A DNA stretch of 8,545 nucleotides, from the NCBI GenBank assembly GCA_964629965.1, contig CAZVRZ010000197.1, positions 1 to 8,545 on the forward strand, given 5' to 3'. The notes below the pieces were generated by a model. It worked only from the letters and a program-made list of their open reading frames with translations, did no database searches and had not been told where the DNA came from. Source of the stretch: CAZVRZ01 sp964629965. GTDB taxonomy: Bacteria > Chloroflexota > Anaerolineae > Anaerolineales > UBA4823. Of this stretch, positions 1 through 5,694 are shown one piece after another. The translations under genes were made by a program, and so were the position numbers. Position 1 is the first letter of the stretch; each line of letters begins with the position of its first letter.

Positions 1-31
1 GAGGGGTCCAGTGCTTTTTAGGTATTGGCAT
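1..31 (-). CDS. 5' end of a further gene running out of the window
   Basis: An ATG at 31-29 on the minus strand opens a frame reading MPIPKKHWTP up to the window edge with no stop. It is preceded by AGGAG with a 9 nt spacer, and lies 31 nt after the stop of the upstream CPBP gene. That gap resembles the 19 and 41 nt gaps inside the same operon. Only ten residues are visible, so no family can be assigned. The basic, tryptophan-containing start would suit a membrane protein N-terminus, but this is a guess. The call rests on Shine-Dalgarno, spacing and strand. Confidence 0.45.
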   Translation of the reverse strand, partial: MPIPKKHWTP

Positions 32-62
32 GGGGTTGATCTCCTATTCCTCTTTCGTATCC

Positions 63-872
63 TCAAGGCACTTCAAGCACAACCGGGTGAAGCGCGGTTT
101 TTGCCAGCAAGCCGATCGCCAGCACGCCAAGCGGGAGACTGAACCAAAGAAGCTGCCTGTAAGCCAAAATCCCAGGCTCAACTATCGGCGTTGTCAGGCC
201 TTGCACAGCCACAACCGCATTGACCACGAAATGGAGTACCGCGGCCGGCCAAATACTGCCCCCCATAACAACCAGTGCTCCCCACCAGACCGAGATCACA
301 AATGCTTGCAGAACCAGCAGCAAAGCGGAAGAAAGGGATGTTCCGTGTGTGAAAACCTGGGTGATATGCACAAGTGCAAAGAGTGCAGAGGCAAGGAGCA
401 CACCCCCAACGATTCCCTGAGTTGAATTTCCCCAGACGCGCATCAGCGTATAAAGCGCCAGCCCACGAAACAGGATTTCTTCACTCAATCCGGCCATGAA
501 ATGAGTGGTGACTGCTGCGTGGGCATCGGGCAACCGCAGCAGGCTCGAAAAGTCGAAGGCGATCCTGCCGTAAATCGAGTAGAGGCTTGCACTGGCCAAG
601 TAGACCAATCCTACCAGGGCTAGCAGCCAAACCTGCCAACTGCCCGGCCTGGAAATACCTGAGGCTTCCAACCAATCCAGCCGCCACGCCAGGAAAAGAG
701 CGCAGGCTGTTACAACCAGGCGACCGATGGAAGCCGTCACAGTGCCGCCATACGGCTTGTGGACAACCGATGAAGCAATGCCCATAAAAACCAACAACAG
801 CACAACCCAGACGATCGTCAAAACAAGGACAAAGCCGACAGGGTGATGACTGGCGAAGTTTGAGATATTCAT
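63..872 (-). CDS. CPBP family glutamic-type intramembrane protease (first of two)
   Basis: A 269-residue, very hydrophobic protein with about seven to eight predicted membrane segments. It carries the CPBP (Abi/Rce1-type) signature. Motif 1 is EEILFRG, with E131, E132 and R136; motif 2 has H169 in the FALVHI helix; motif 3 has H214 with N218 in the AVLHFVVNAV helix. These are the expected catalytic and metal- or water-coordinating residues, so it is likely active. CPBP proteins cleave substrates within the membrane; in bacteria they are linked to bacteriocin self-immunity, peptide maturation and regulated proteolysis, and the substrate here is unknown. The ATG at 872 has an AAAGGAAA Shine-Dalgarno. 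The gene follows the second CPBP gene by 41 nt and appears to be a late gene of the XRE operon. The family is near certain; the physiological role is not. Confidence 0.9.
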   Translation of the reverse strand: MNISNFASHHPVGFVLVLTIVWVVLLLVFMGIASSVVHKPYGGTVTASIGRLVVTACALFLAWRLDWLEASGISRPGSWQVWLLALVGLVYLASASLYSIYGRIAFDFSSLLRLPDAHAAVTTHFMAGLSEEILFRGLALYTLMRVWGNSTQGIVGGVLLASALFALVHITQVFTHGTSLSSALLLVLQAFVISVWWGALVVMGGSIWPAAVLHFVVNAVVAVQGLTTPIVEPGILAYRQLLWFSLPLGVLAIGLLAKTALHPVVLEVP

Positions 873-913
873 GGCAACTCTTTCCTTTCCCGGCTGGCTG
901 GCGAAGATGGGCT

Positions 914-1942
914 CTACCCCTCCAGTGCCGGAGTCTGATACACTGCCGGATGGTCAGAGGGCAGTTTTTTCCACATGCGGTCGTAAACAATGGCAATCAC
1001 GGCGAGGCTAACCAACAGGATGTTTCCTGCAGTAGAAATCGGAAATGTCCCCATCAATGGATTCATGGAGTTCATGGATGCATGGAAAATCGCCGGAGCC
1101 AATATACTTCCCTTGGTTCGGTTATAGATCCAGCCGAACAGGATTGTGATAAATGGGTAGAGTGCAATCCGTACCAGTATGTATCCGTCGTACCGATACT
1201 GCACAATATCGTTTGGGATATGCCAGATCACGAACCACAAGATGAGGTTCGCGACCAGGGGGCTGTATTTCACTTGTAGCCTTCTTTGAGCGAAGCCGCG
1301 CCAGCCTGACTCCTCATTAATACCACCAGAGAAAAGGAGCACAGAGAAGAAGGTAATGAAGGTGGTAAAAACAAGATCGGCTCCCTGGATCACCCGGGGA
1401 AACCATGCGTCGCTATTCATGATATTGGTGACCCCAGTGCCAACGATATGGATGATTGGAAATGTCAGCAAAGCGACCAAGTAGTAGAAAATATTCCCTT
1501 TCGGTCTAACCAATGTTGCCAACAACTGTTTGACGCCATCAGCACCTGAAATCGCCGATGTTATGACCAGAGCAGGCAGAAGCGCGACGGGTAGTGAGAG
1601 CACGATCAGACCGATCAAGGAGCTATCGGATGGAGCAGTAAGCTTAAAGCTAACGATATGGATTATTACAGCAATGAACCATACGGGCAGGAAGACCAAC
1701 AGGCGTCGCGTCAAGGATACTCGCTGACGGCCAGGTTGGACGATTCGCACAACAAACATGCCTGCAAGAACAGGACTATAAACCCCTATCTTTGCAAGAT
1801 AATAACCCAGGATCTGACCGATCATGCTTTCCTGGGGGATGACGAGGATTACCAGTAACAGCGTCCCGAAGCAGAGGGCAATCCCCGCCAGAAAGAAGGC
1901 CATAAGTTGATGACGCCTGATCCAATCTGCTAAATGGTTCAT
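914..1942 (-). CDS. CPBP family glutamic-type intramembrane protease (second, long form)
   Basis: A 342-residue polytopic membrane protein. CPBP motif 1 is NEESGWRGF, with E210, E211 and R215; motif 2 is WHIPND with H241; motif 3 is IFHASMNS with H287 and N291. This is the EExxWR subtype often annotated as CAAX amino-terminal protease, and all key residues are present. About 100 extra N-terminal residues, with two or three added membrane helices, explain its length compared with the 269-residue neighbour. The two CPBP proteins differ throughout in sequence outside the motifs, so this is not a recent tandem duplication. The ATG at 1942 has a near-perfect AAGGAGG Shine-Dalgarno lying in the 19 nt after the XRE gene's stop, which points to co-transcription and perhaps coupled translation. 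The product may act on the HTH-membrane protein encoded just before it; this is inferred from position only. Confidence 0.92.
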   Translation of the reverse strand: MNHLADWIRRHQLMAFFLAGIALCFGTLLLVILVIPQESMIGQILGYYLAKIGVYSPVLAGMFVVRIVQPGRQRVSLTRRLLVFLPVWFIAVIIHIVSFKLTAPSDSSLIGLIVLSLPVALLPALVITSAISGADGVKQLLATLVRPKGNIFYYLVALLTFPIIHIVGTGVTNIMNSDAWFPRVIQGADLVFTTFITFFSVLLFSGGINEESGWRGFAQRRLQVKYSPLVANLILWFVIWHIPNDIVQYRYDGYILVRIALYPFITILFGWIYNRTKGSILAPAIFHASMNSMNPLMGTFPISTAGNILLVSLAVIAIVYDRMWKKLPSDHPAVYQTPALEG

Positions 1943-1961
1943 GATATTTCTCCTCCTTGGA

Positions 1962-2552
1962 TCACTTCACAAACGGGATACTGAGCGCATACCGAACGGG
2001 CTTATCCGATAACGCTCGCATGGCATTGACCACACCCTGATACATGCAGAAAAATCCGATGAGGATCAGGGGCAATGGCAGGCAGATGGTCGCCAGGATA
2101 AAGGCCGGTGAACTTTCCATGACGTTCACGGTCTGTTCCCCCGCCAGCACCAGCATTGCTGGGAAAGCCATGAGCAGGAAGGCGGCGGCGAAGAGCGCCA
2201 GCGTCATGGTGATCTGGAAGTTGAGCACGTGGCGTCCGTGCTGGTCGATTTTGTAGGATTCGTTCTTCTTCCACGACCACAGCAGCAGCGGGACGATGAG
2301 GATGCAGAACACACTGCTGAGGTGCAGGATGGCCAGCCAGAGATTCTCGTTGCCAGTGTTCTCTTCGCAGAAGTCGAATTCGAGCGCCTCACCCAAACAA
2401 TGCAGGGTGTAGGCGCGCGGGTCCACTTCGCTGCTTTCGATGCGCTGGATGGTACGGGTGCTGACTTCACACAGTTCAGCCAGGCGCTCTTGCGTCAGGC
2501 CTTTCTGCTGGCGCAGTTCTGCGACTTTGAGTCCGAGATCAGGTTGGTTCAT
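1962..2552 (-). CDS. Membrane-anchored XRE-type HTH regulator with DUF4870-like domain
   Basis: A 196-residue two-domain protein. Residues about 5-60 form an HTH_3/XRE domain: LGLKVAELRQQKGLTQERLA, then a recognition helix region around STRTIQRIES. Residues about 70-196 hold roughly three hydrophobic helices (about 72-93, 112-138 and 147-172). The GRHVLNFQ segment at 106-113 and the YQGVVNAMRAL segment at 171-181 are typical of DUF4870/Tic20-like small membrane domains. The protein is therefore predicted to hold a DNA-binding domain at the inner face of the membrane. ATG at 2552 is supported by AAGGAG with an 8 nt spacer, below a good promoter. It is the first gene of an operon with two CPBP proteases. 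Autoregulation is plausible, and release of the HTH by proteolysis is a hypothesis. The signal sensed cannot be read from the sequence. Confidence 0.9.
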   Translation of the reverse strand: MNQPDLGLKVAELRQQKGLTQERLAELCEVSTRTIQRIESSEVDPRAYTLHCLGEALEFDFCEENTGNENLWLAILHLSSVFCILIVPLLLWSWKKNESYKIDQHGRHVLNFQITMTLALFAAAFLLMAFPAMLVLAGEQTVNVMESSPAFILATICLPLPLILIGFFCMYQGVVNAMRALSDKPVRYALSIPFVK

Positions 2553-2560
2553 GTTGGTTT

Positions 2561-2566
2561 CTCCTT
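2561..2566 (-). promoter_or_regulatory. Shine-Dalgarno of the XRE-membrane regulator
   Basis: AAGGAG on the minus strand, 8 nt before the ATG at 2552. It fixes the start of the regulator and leaves the HTH domain complete, beginning only a few residues into the protein. Confidence 0.75.
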
Positions 2567-2581
2567 TTCTGTTTTGACGCC

Positions 2582-2610
2582 ATTATCAGGAGATACGCTC
2601 TTAATCACAA
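2582..2610 (-). promoter_or_regulatory. Sigma-70-like promoter of the XRE/CPBP operon
   Basis: On the minus strand, TTGTGA (2610-2605, 4 of 6 matches to TTGACA) is followed by an exact 17 bp spacer and GATAAT (2587-2582, 5 of 6 matches to TATAAT). Transcription would begin near 2575, giving a leader of about 20-25 nt that still includes the Shine-Dalgarno. It is the best promoter candidate in the 160 bp gap after the methyltransferase gene. No terminator is visible in that gap, so read-through from upstream may also contribute. Confidence 0.65.
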
Positions 2611-2621
2611 CGGCGTGTGGG

Positions 2622-2660
2622 CGACATTCACACGTCATTCGATGTTTGAGCACGACATTC
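2622..2660 (-). repeat. Three phased copies of GAATGWCG upstream of the XRE promoter
   Basis: Read on the minus strand, GAATGTCG (2660-2653), GAATGACG (2640-2633) and GAATGTCG (2629-2622) are direct repeats, 20 and 11 bp apart start to start. That is about two and one helical turns, so all three would face the same side of the DNA. The last copy ends 11 bp upstream of the proposed -35 box. The layout looks like a tandem operator for a regulator acting at this promoter. The XRE protein is the obvious candidate, although the LuxR-type regulator cannot be excluded. Confidence 0.6.
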
Positions 2661-2673
2661 GGTTGTAAATCGA

Positions 2674-2698
2674 GCAGAATCGAATAGATTGCAGAATC
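2674..2698. repeat. Pair of GCAGAATC direct repeats between methyltransferase and XRE genes
   Basis: GCAGAATC occurs at 2674-2681 and again at 2691-2698, a 17 bp period, in the segment between the methyltransferase stop and the phased GAATGWCG repeats. It could be a further protein-binding element or chance; there is no U-tract that would make it a terminator. Confidence 0.35.
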
Positions 2699-2712
2699 AT
2701 CTGACATCCGCT

Positions 2713-3492
2713 TCATTCTCTCCGCCCGATAAATAACCCGTAGCCAAAATACTCAGTGAGATGATCAGGGACAACCCCACCCTGGCGGACCCTCTTGACG
2801 AAATCCCTGTAGAAAGGGCTTTTGGCATAGAGTAGTAGCGTCCTACCCATCACTCGCAACATACCTCCCCAGCCATATCGCTGCAGGATGCCTTTTGCCT
2901 CGTCCTGGATATCGACGGTATGGATCTTGGTGGTGATCTCTTTCAGCCCTGCCGTGTCCAACAATCCTACCCATTCGTCCGGCGTCAGTGGTTTTACGCT
3001 GGCGCCTACATCCTGCACGGCCCAGGCGATCACTTCTGGCGGCACCGGTACTTTCAGCCAGGCAGTCTCGTTCAGCCCGACATACCTTCCCGGCTTCGTC
3101 ACCCGGGCATACTCGCTGACCGCTTTTTGCTTGTCCTCAGGAAAGGCGGTTACCGATTCGGTCAGCACAGCGTCGAAAAGGTTATCCTCGAAAGGCAGAT
3201 TTTGGGCATCGGCTACCTTGAACTCAACCCTGTGAGTTAATTTTTGCCTTGCCGCCCTTTCCCTGGACCTCTCGACCATTTTCTCCAGGATGTCCACGCC
3301 AACCACCCGGCAGCCAACTTTCTTGGCGATGAAGCAGGCCGTTGCCCCAACACCGCAGCCGACATCCAGGATGTAGCTCTCCCTGCCAATGTGGCATAGA
3401 TCGATGAGCGCTTCGGTGGCTGCGATCCCGCCAATGTGTTTCGTCAGGTCCACCTCGGCAGCAAAGTCAAAGAAAGTTGGTTGATCTTTCAT
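2713..3492 (-). CDS. Class I SAM-dependent methyltransferase
   Basis: A 259-residue soluble protein with a Methyltransf_11/25-type Rossmann fold. Motif I is DVGCGVG (43-49), which binds the SAM methionine and ribose region. The acidic end of strand 2 is VVGVD (D67), which contacts the ribose hydroxyls. The adenine-contacting segment is VADAQNLPF (93-101), followed by the FDAVLTES strand. A C-terminal part of about 110 residues, with KSPFYRDF and a FGYGLFIGR ending, probably shapes substrate binding. The fold resembles small-molecule methyltransferases of the UbiE/sterol type, but the substrate cannot be assigned. ATG at 3492 follows AAGGAG. The gene lies 30 nt after the alpha/beta hydrolase gene, so the two are probably co-transcribed and may act on related compounds. 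Confidence 0.92.
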   Translation of the reverse strand: MKDQPTFFDFAAEVDLTKHIGGIAATEALIDLCHIGRESYILDVGCGVGATACFIAKKVGCRVVGVDILEKMVERSRERAARQKLTHRVEFKVADAQNLPFEDNLFDAVLTESVTAFPEDKQKAVSEYARVTKPGRYVGLNETAWLKVPVPPEVIAWAVQDVGASVKPLTPDEWVGLLDTAGLKEITTKIHTVDIQDEAKGILQRYGWGGMLRVMGRTLLLYAKSPFYRDFVKRVRQGGVVPDHLTEYFGYGLFIGRRE

Positions 3493-3522
3493 TCCTATCT
3501 CCTTTTAGGATGTAGTCGGGCA

Positions 3523-4287
3523 TCACGAGATGCGCTCGATCAATTCGATGATCGTTTTGATCACCAGCTCAGGATTCTCCTCAACGATATCGTGATGGTT
3601 TTCTTCTGCAATGAGCAGTTGATGCTTTGCGGAATTCATCACCATCTCCTCGTGGCATTGCCGCCAATTTCCTGGAAGCGGCGGAAACCCGGAGGTCAGC
3701 AAGATGGCCGGGATATGCTTCGGGAGTTCTTTCCCGCGCAGGGCGGAAAAAATTTCAGAGGAAAGATCAATCATGCGGTTGCCAGCCTTTTCAGAGTTGG
3801 TTGCCGGGTTTTCGAAATACGGCATCATCGCATTGAGCTTCTCCAGGCCAATGTGATCAACGTATCTCACGTTCATCGGGTCGATCAACACCAGCCCGCT
3901 GACCAGCTCAGGATAGAGAGCCGCGAAAATCTGGATCAGATATCCCCCGTAGGAAAGTCCCACCAGGATGAGCTTATCTGCAAAGCCCTGGATTTCCAGG
4001 CAGCGTTTCAGCGCCTGCACTTCATCCACTGCGTTGAAATGAGCCGGGCCGAGTTCGCTCTGGCCGAAGCCGGAGCGGTCGTGACTCATCACCCGCATGC
4101 CAGTGAGGCTGGCGAGTTTGCCCTGGATGGCCTGGTAAGAATCCGAATCCTTGCCACCGCCAGCTTCCAGAACGATTGTGTGCTCGCTGGGGAGGTCCGA
4201 CAAGACCACCCACAGCCGGTGAGTGCCGATATCGATGAATTTCTCTGATTTCTGAATACTCTTCTGAGCCAGATCCTTTTTTTTCAT
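3523..4287 (-). CDS. Alpha/beta hydrolase
   Basis: A 254-residue soluble alpha/beta hydrolase without a signal peptide. The nucleophile elbow is GLSYGG, with S112 as likely nucleophile. The oxyanion-side loop is LEAGGG (40-45) in place of the common HGGG/HG, and MSHDRSGFGQS (68-77) follows strand 4. The catalytic histidine is H231 or H232 in ENHHDIVEENPELV. The acid is probably D136 in LVLIDPMN, because the usual position near LLTSGFPPLPG has no aspartate. This alternative placement is known in several subfamilies. A lipase, esterase or lactonase activity is possible, but the substrate is unknown. ATG at 4287 is supported by AAAGGAA with a 7 nt gap. The first codons, AAA AAA AAG, make a run of eight A's. 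It is paired with the methyltransferase gene 30 nt downstream. Confidence 0.9.
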   Translation of the reverse strand: MKKKDLAQKSIQKSEKFIDIGTHRLWVVLSDLPSEHTIVLEAGGGKDSDSYQAIQGKLASLTGMRVMSHDRSGFGQSELGPAHFNAVDEVQALKRCLEIQGFADKLILVGLSYGGYLIQIFAALYPELVSGLVLIDPMNVRYVDHIGLEKLNAMMPYFENPATNSEKAGNRMIDLSSEIFSALRGKELPKHIPAILLTSGFPPLPGNWRQCHEEMVMNSAKHQLLIAEENHHDIVEENPELVIKTIIELIERIS

Positions 4288-4364
4288 TTCAAGTTCCTTT
4301 TCTTTTCATCTTACACTGCTTTCTACGCTTCCGCCTGACCGCAGGCCATCCGCCAGCTTGTAGT

Positions 4365-5234
4365 TCAGGCGATCATGAGAATCCCAAAAATGACGCTGAT
4401 AAAAGCCAGCACAGAAGGGAGACGTAAATCTTTCCAGGCTAACTGAACAGTCTCTGTTTGCAGCCAGGCCGGCAGGCGGGGCCGCGCCCGGCGATAGAGG
4501 GTGACATAAATCCCGGCAAGAACCACACCGAAGAGCATGTACAGGAGGAGAGAAATCCTTGCAGTTGCAAGTATTTTCTCCCCCAGGTCATAGACAACCT
4601 CGGCTGGCGAGCCGGGCACGAACAGGGTTCCCGCTACTAGTCCAACCACAGCCCAAAGGAAAAAAGCGATAGGGATCAACAACAGCGATTGGAGATTCCT
4701 CGGATCCAGACCAAGTAAAGGGAAGATAGAAACGAAAAGGAAGATGCCTGCGATGGTCAGGATCGATCCTGTCACTCGTAAAATGATCGGGGATATGCCC
4801 GTGATCTGCACGATGTTGTTGAAATCATCCATCACCGATAGGATCACGATCCCTTGCATGAGCGCGGTCCAGGGGAAGAACATCACCAGGGGCAGGCGGG
4901 AAACAGAACGCCGCTTCCAGAACAGGGTGAAGACCAGGAGTGAAACCAGGAGCACCAGGGCTGGTCCGGCAACATGGAACCAGACATTATTCCAGTCGAA
5001 AATCGGGCGGACATATCCAGCCATGGGAAAAGGATGGACATAGAACAAGGCGACCGGGCCTCCAACCGCCAGGGTGTGCAAAGCGTGGCCGCCCTCATGG
5101 AAAACAAGGATCATGAAATACACCGGGAAGGCTACCAGAAAAAGTAGGAGGGTGGATCGCAGCGCATTGGAGTGCGCCACGGCCCTAAATCCCTTTGGCT
5201 CCGTCATTGCGACAAGGGAAGGATCGGTTCTCAT
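4365..5234 (-). CDS. M50-like membrane zinc metalloprotease (HEGGH)
   Basis: A 289-residue polytopic membrane protein with about six to seven hydrophobic helices. Within the first helix pair it has VFHEGGHALHTLAVGG. HEGGH (46-50) is a HExxH zinc site, with H46 and H50 as ligands and E47 as catalytic base. FHVAGPALVL (86-95) resembles the AGP-containing segment of M50 site-2 protease relatives. VMDDFNNI (134-141) may supply the third zinc ligand in place of the usual NPDG segment. These features match the peptidase M50B-like group better than classical S2P/RseP: no PDZ domain is present. ATG at 5234 has AAAGGA about 8 nt upstream. The gene sits between the small 75-residue protein (92 nt gap) and the hydrolase (77 nt gap). 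Activity is likely but not assured, because the third ligand is inferred. Confidence 0.82.
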   Translation of the reverse strand: MRTDPSLVAMTEPKGFRAVAHSNALRSTLLLFLVAFPVYFMILVFHEGGHALHTLAVGGPVALFYVHPFPMAGYVRPIFDWNNVWFHVAGPALVLLVSLLVFTLFWKRRSVSRLPLVMFFPWTALMQGIVILSVMDDFNNIVQITGISPIILRVTGSILTIAGIFLFVSIFPLLGLDPRNLQSLLLIPIAFFLWAVVGLVAGTLFVPGSPAEVVYDLGEKILATARISLLLYMLFGVVLAGIYVTLYRRARPRLPAWLQTETVQLAWKDLRLPSVLAFISVIFGILMIA

Positions 5235-5326
5235 TTCTCATCCTTTCGAGCTTATTTTCGTTCTCGTTTTTTCCACTGCGCCTCTCCGGGCGCGTTTCCG
5301 ACTGACGTTTGGGGTAGCAGCAGCCC

Positions 5327-5554
5327 TCAGGGTTCTCTTCTCTCGACGGAAATGATCACCAGGCCCAGATCATTGATCTTGGCCAAGATGCCGTGTAATT
5401 CGGCCTGATCGACGATCTGCCCTGCCAGCAGGGTCTCGCCATTCTGCTGGGTGATGGTAAAACTGCCAAACCAGTCAGACCAGCTCTGATCGAGAGTTCC
5501 TTTGACCCGAACTTGGTAAAAAACTGGTGTTTCGTACCCATGCCCGTTTGTCAT
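5327..5554 (-). CDS. Small conserved soluble protein of unknown function (75 aa)
   Basis: A 75-residue soluble protein with no membrane segment. It looks like a compact alternating beta/alpha protein: YQVRVKGTL, then WSDWFGSFTI, then GETLLAGQIVDQAELHGILAKINDLGLVIISVER. The phrases WSDWF, GETLLxGxxVDQAxLHGxLxKIxDLGL and a final ISV strand are recognisable from short proteins I associate with Chloroflexota and Actinobacteria, often near LuxR-type regulators; I recall no assigned function. The ATG at 5554 is strongly supported by AGGAGG with a 7 nt gap and by a promoter upstream. The ending DLGLxxISV resembles a small ligand-binding or protein-interaction fold, which is inference. It is the first gene after the LuxR regulator's terminator and probably a target of that regulator. 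Confidence 0.85.
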   Translation of the reverse strand: MTNGHGYETPVFYQVRVKGTLDQSWSDWFGSFTITQQNGETLLAGQIVDQAELHGILAKINDLGLVIISVERREP

Positions 5555-5587
5555 GGCTTGCCTCCTGATTGTTATTCATTCATCCAT

Positions 5588-5617
5588 AGTATCCCCGCCA
5601 GGTTGATGATTTGTCAT
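5588..5617 (-). promoter_or_regulatory. Candidate promoter of the small-protein transcription unit
   Basis: On the minus strand, ATGACA (5617-5612, 5 of 6 matches to TTGACA), an 18 bp spacer and GATACT (5593-5588, 4 of 6). It lies between the LuxR gene's terminator and the small-protein ATG, where a new promoter is needed. Transcription would begin near 5581, giving a leader of about 25 nt. Two AATCATCAA repeats flank the -35 box. Confidence 0.5.
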
Positions 5618-5634
5618 CCTCTAGTTTGATGATT
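5603..5634 (-). repeat. AATCATCAA direct repeats flanking the -35 box
   Basis: AATCATCAA occurs at 5634-5626 and 5611-5603 on the minus strand, 23 bp apart, one copy on either side of the proposed -35 element. The second copy also completes a partial palindrome, GATGA-caaa-TCATC, at 5619-5606. This is an operator-like arrangement just downstream of the LuxR-type regulator gene. Control by that regulator is inferred from proximity. Confidence 0.5.
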
Positions 5635-5651
5635 CCGCCGAGCAAATCGAT

Positions 5652-5677
5652 AAAAAATCCCCCGCCGGTTGGCGAGG
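5652..5677 (-). terminator. Rho-independent terminator after the LuxR gene
   Basis: On the minus strand, CCTCGCC (5677-5671) pairs with GGCGGGG (5666-5660) as a 7 bp stem with one G-U pair and an AACC loop. GA and then six T's follow. It begins 18 nt after the stop codon of the LuxR-type gene, making that gene a single-gene unit and separating it from the downstream cluster. Confidence 0.88.
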
Positions 5678-5694
5678 AATGGATCCATTGCATC

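Noticed and set aside
860..1279. 139-codon plus-strand frame opposite the long CPBP gene
   Set aside because: It lies antisense to conserved CPBP motifs and shows no recognisable domain or membrane pattern.
63..1942. The two CPBP genes as a recent tandem duplication
   Set aside because: They differ in length and in sequence outside the three motifs, and the motif wording differs (EEILFRG versus EESGWRGF). They are different CPBP subtypes.
3436..4248. Long 270-codon plus-strand frame opposite the hydrolase
   Set aside because: It is antisense to a gene with clear alpha/beta hydrolase motifs. Its composition (many H, Q and R) shows no domain, and no Shine-Dalgarno context favours it, so it is a shadow frame.
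5278..5293. GCGCC/GGCGC hairpin with a 6 nt loop between the small protein and the M50-like gene
   Set aside because: It has a perfect 5 bp stem but no T-run after it on the minus strand (a purine-rich, A-rich stretch follows), so it is not a rho-independent terminator. It could affect mRNA stability only.
5327..5554. Small protein as a RiPP precursor beside modifying enzymes and proteases
   Set aside because: The protein has a regular globular pattern and no leader with a Gly-Gly cleavage site or Cys/Ser/Thr-rich core. The cluster also lacks a lanthipeptide, radical SAM or transport gene.
5580..5619. Two GGATGA hexamers (minus strand) resembling E. coli MalT boxes near the small-protein promoter
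   Set aside because: The hexamer is short, and the same word also occurs at the M50-like gene's Shine-Dalgarno. The regulator is only a distant MalT relative, so specificity cannot be assumed.
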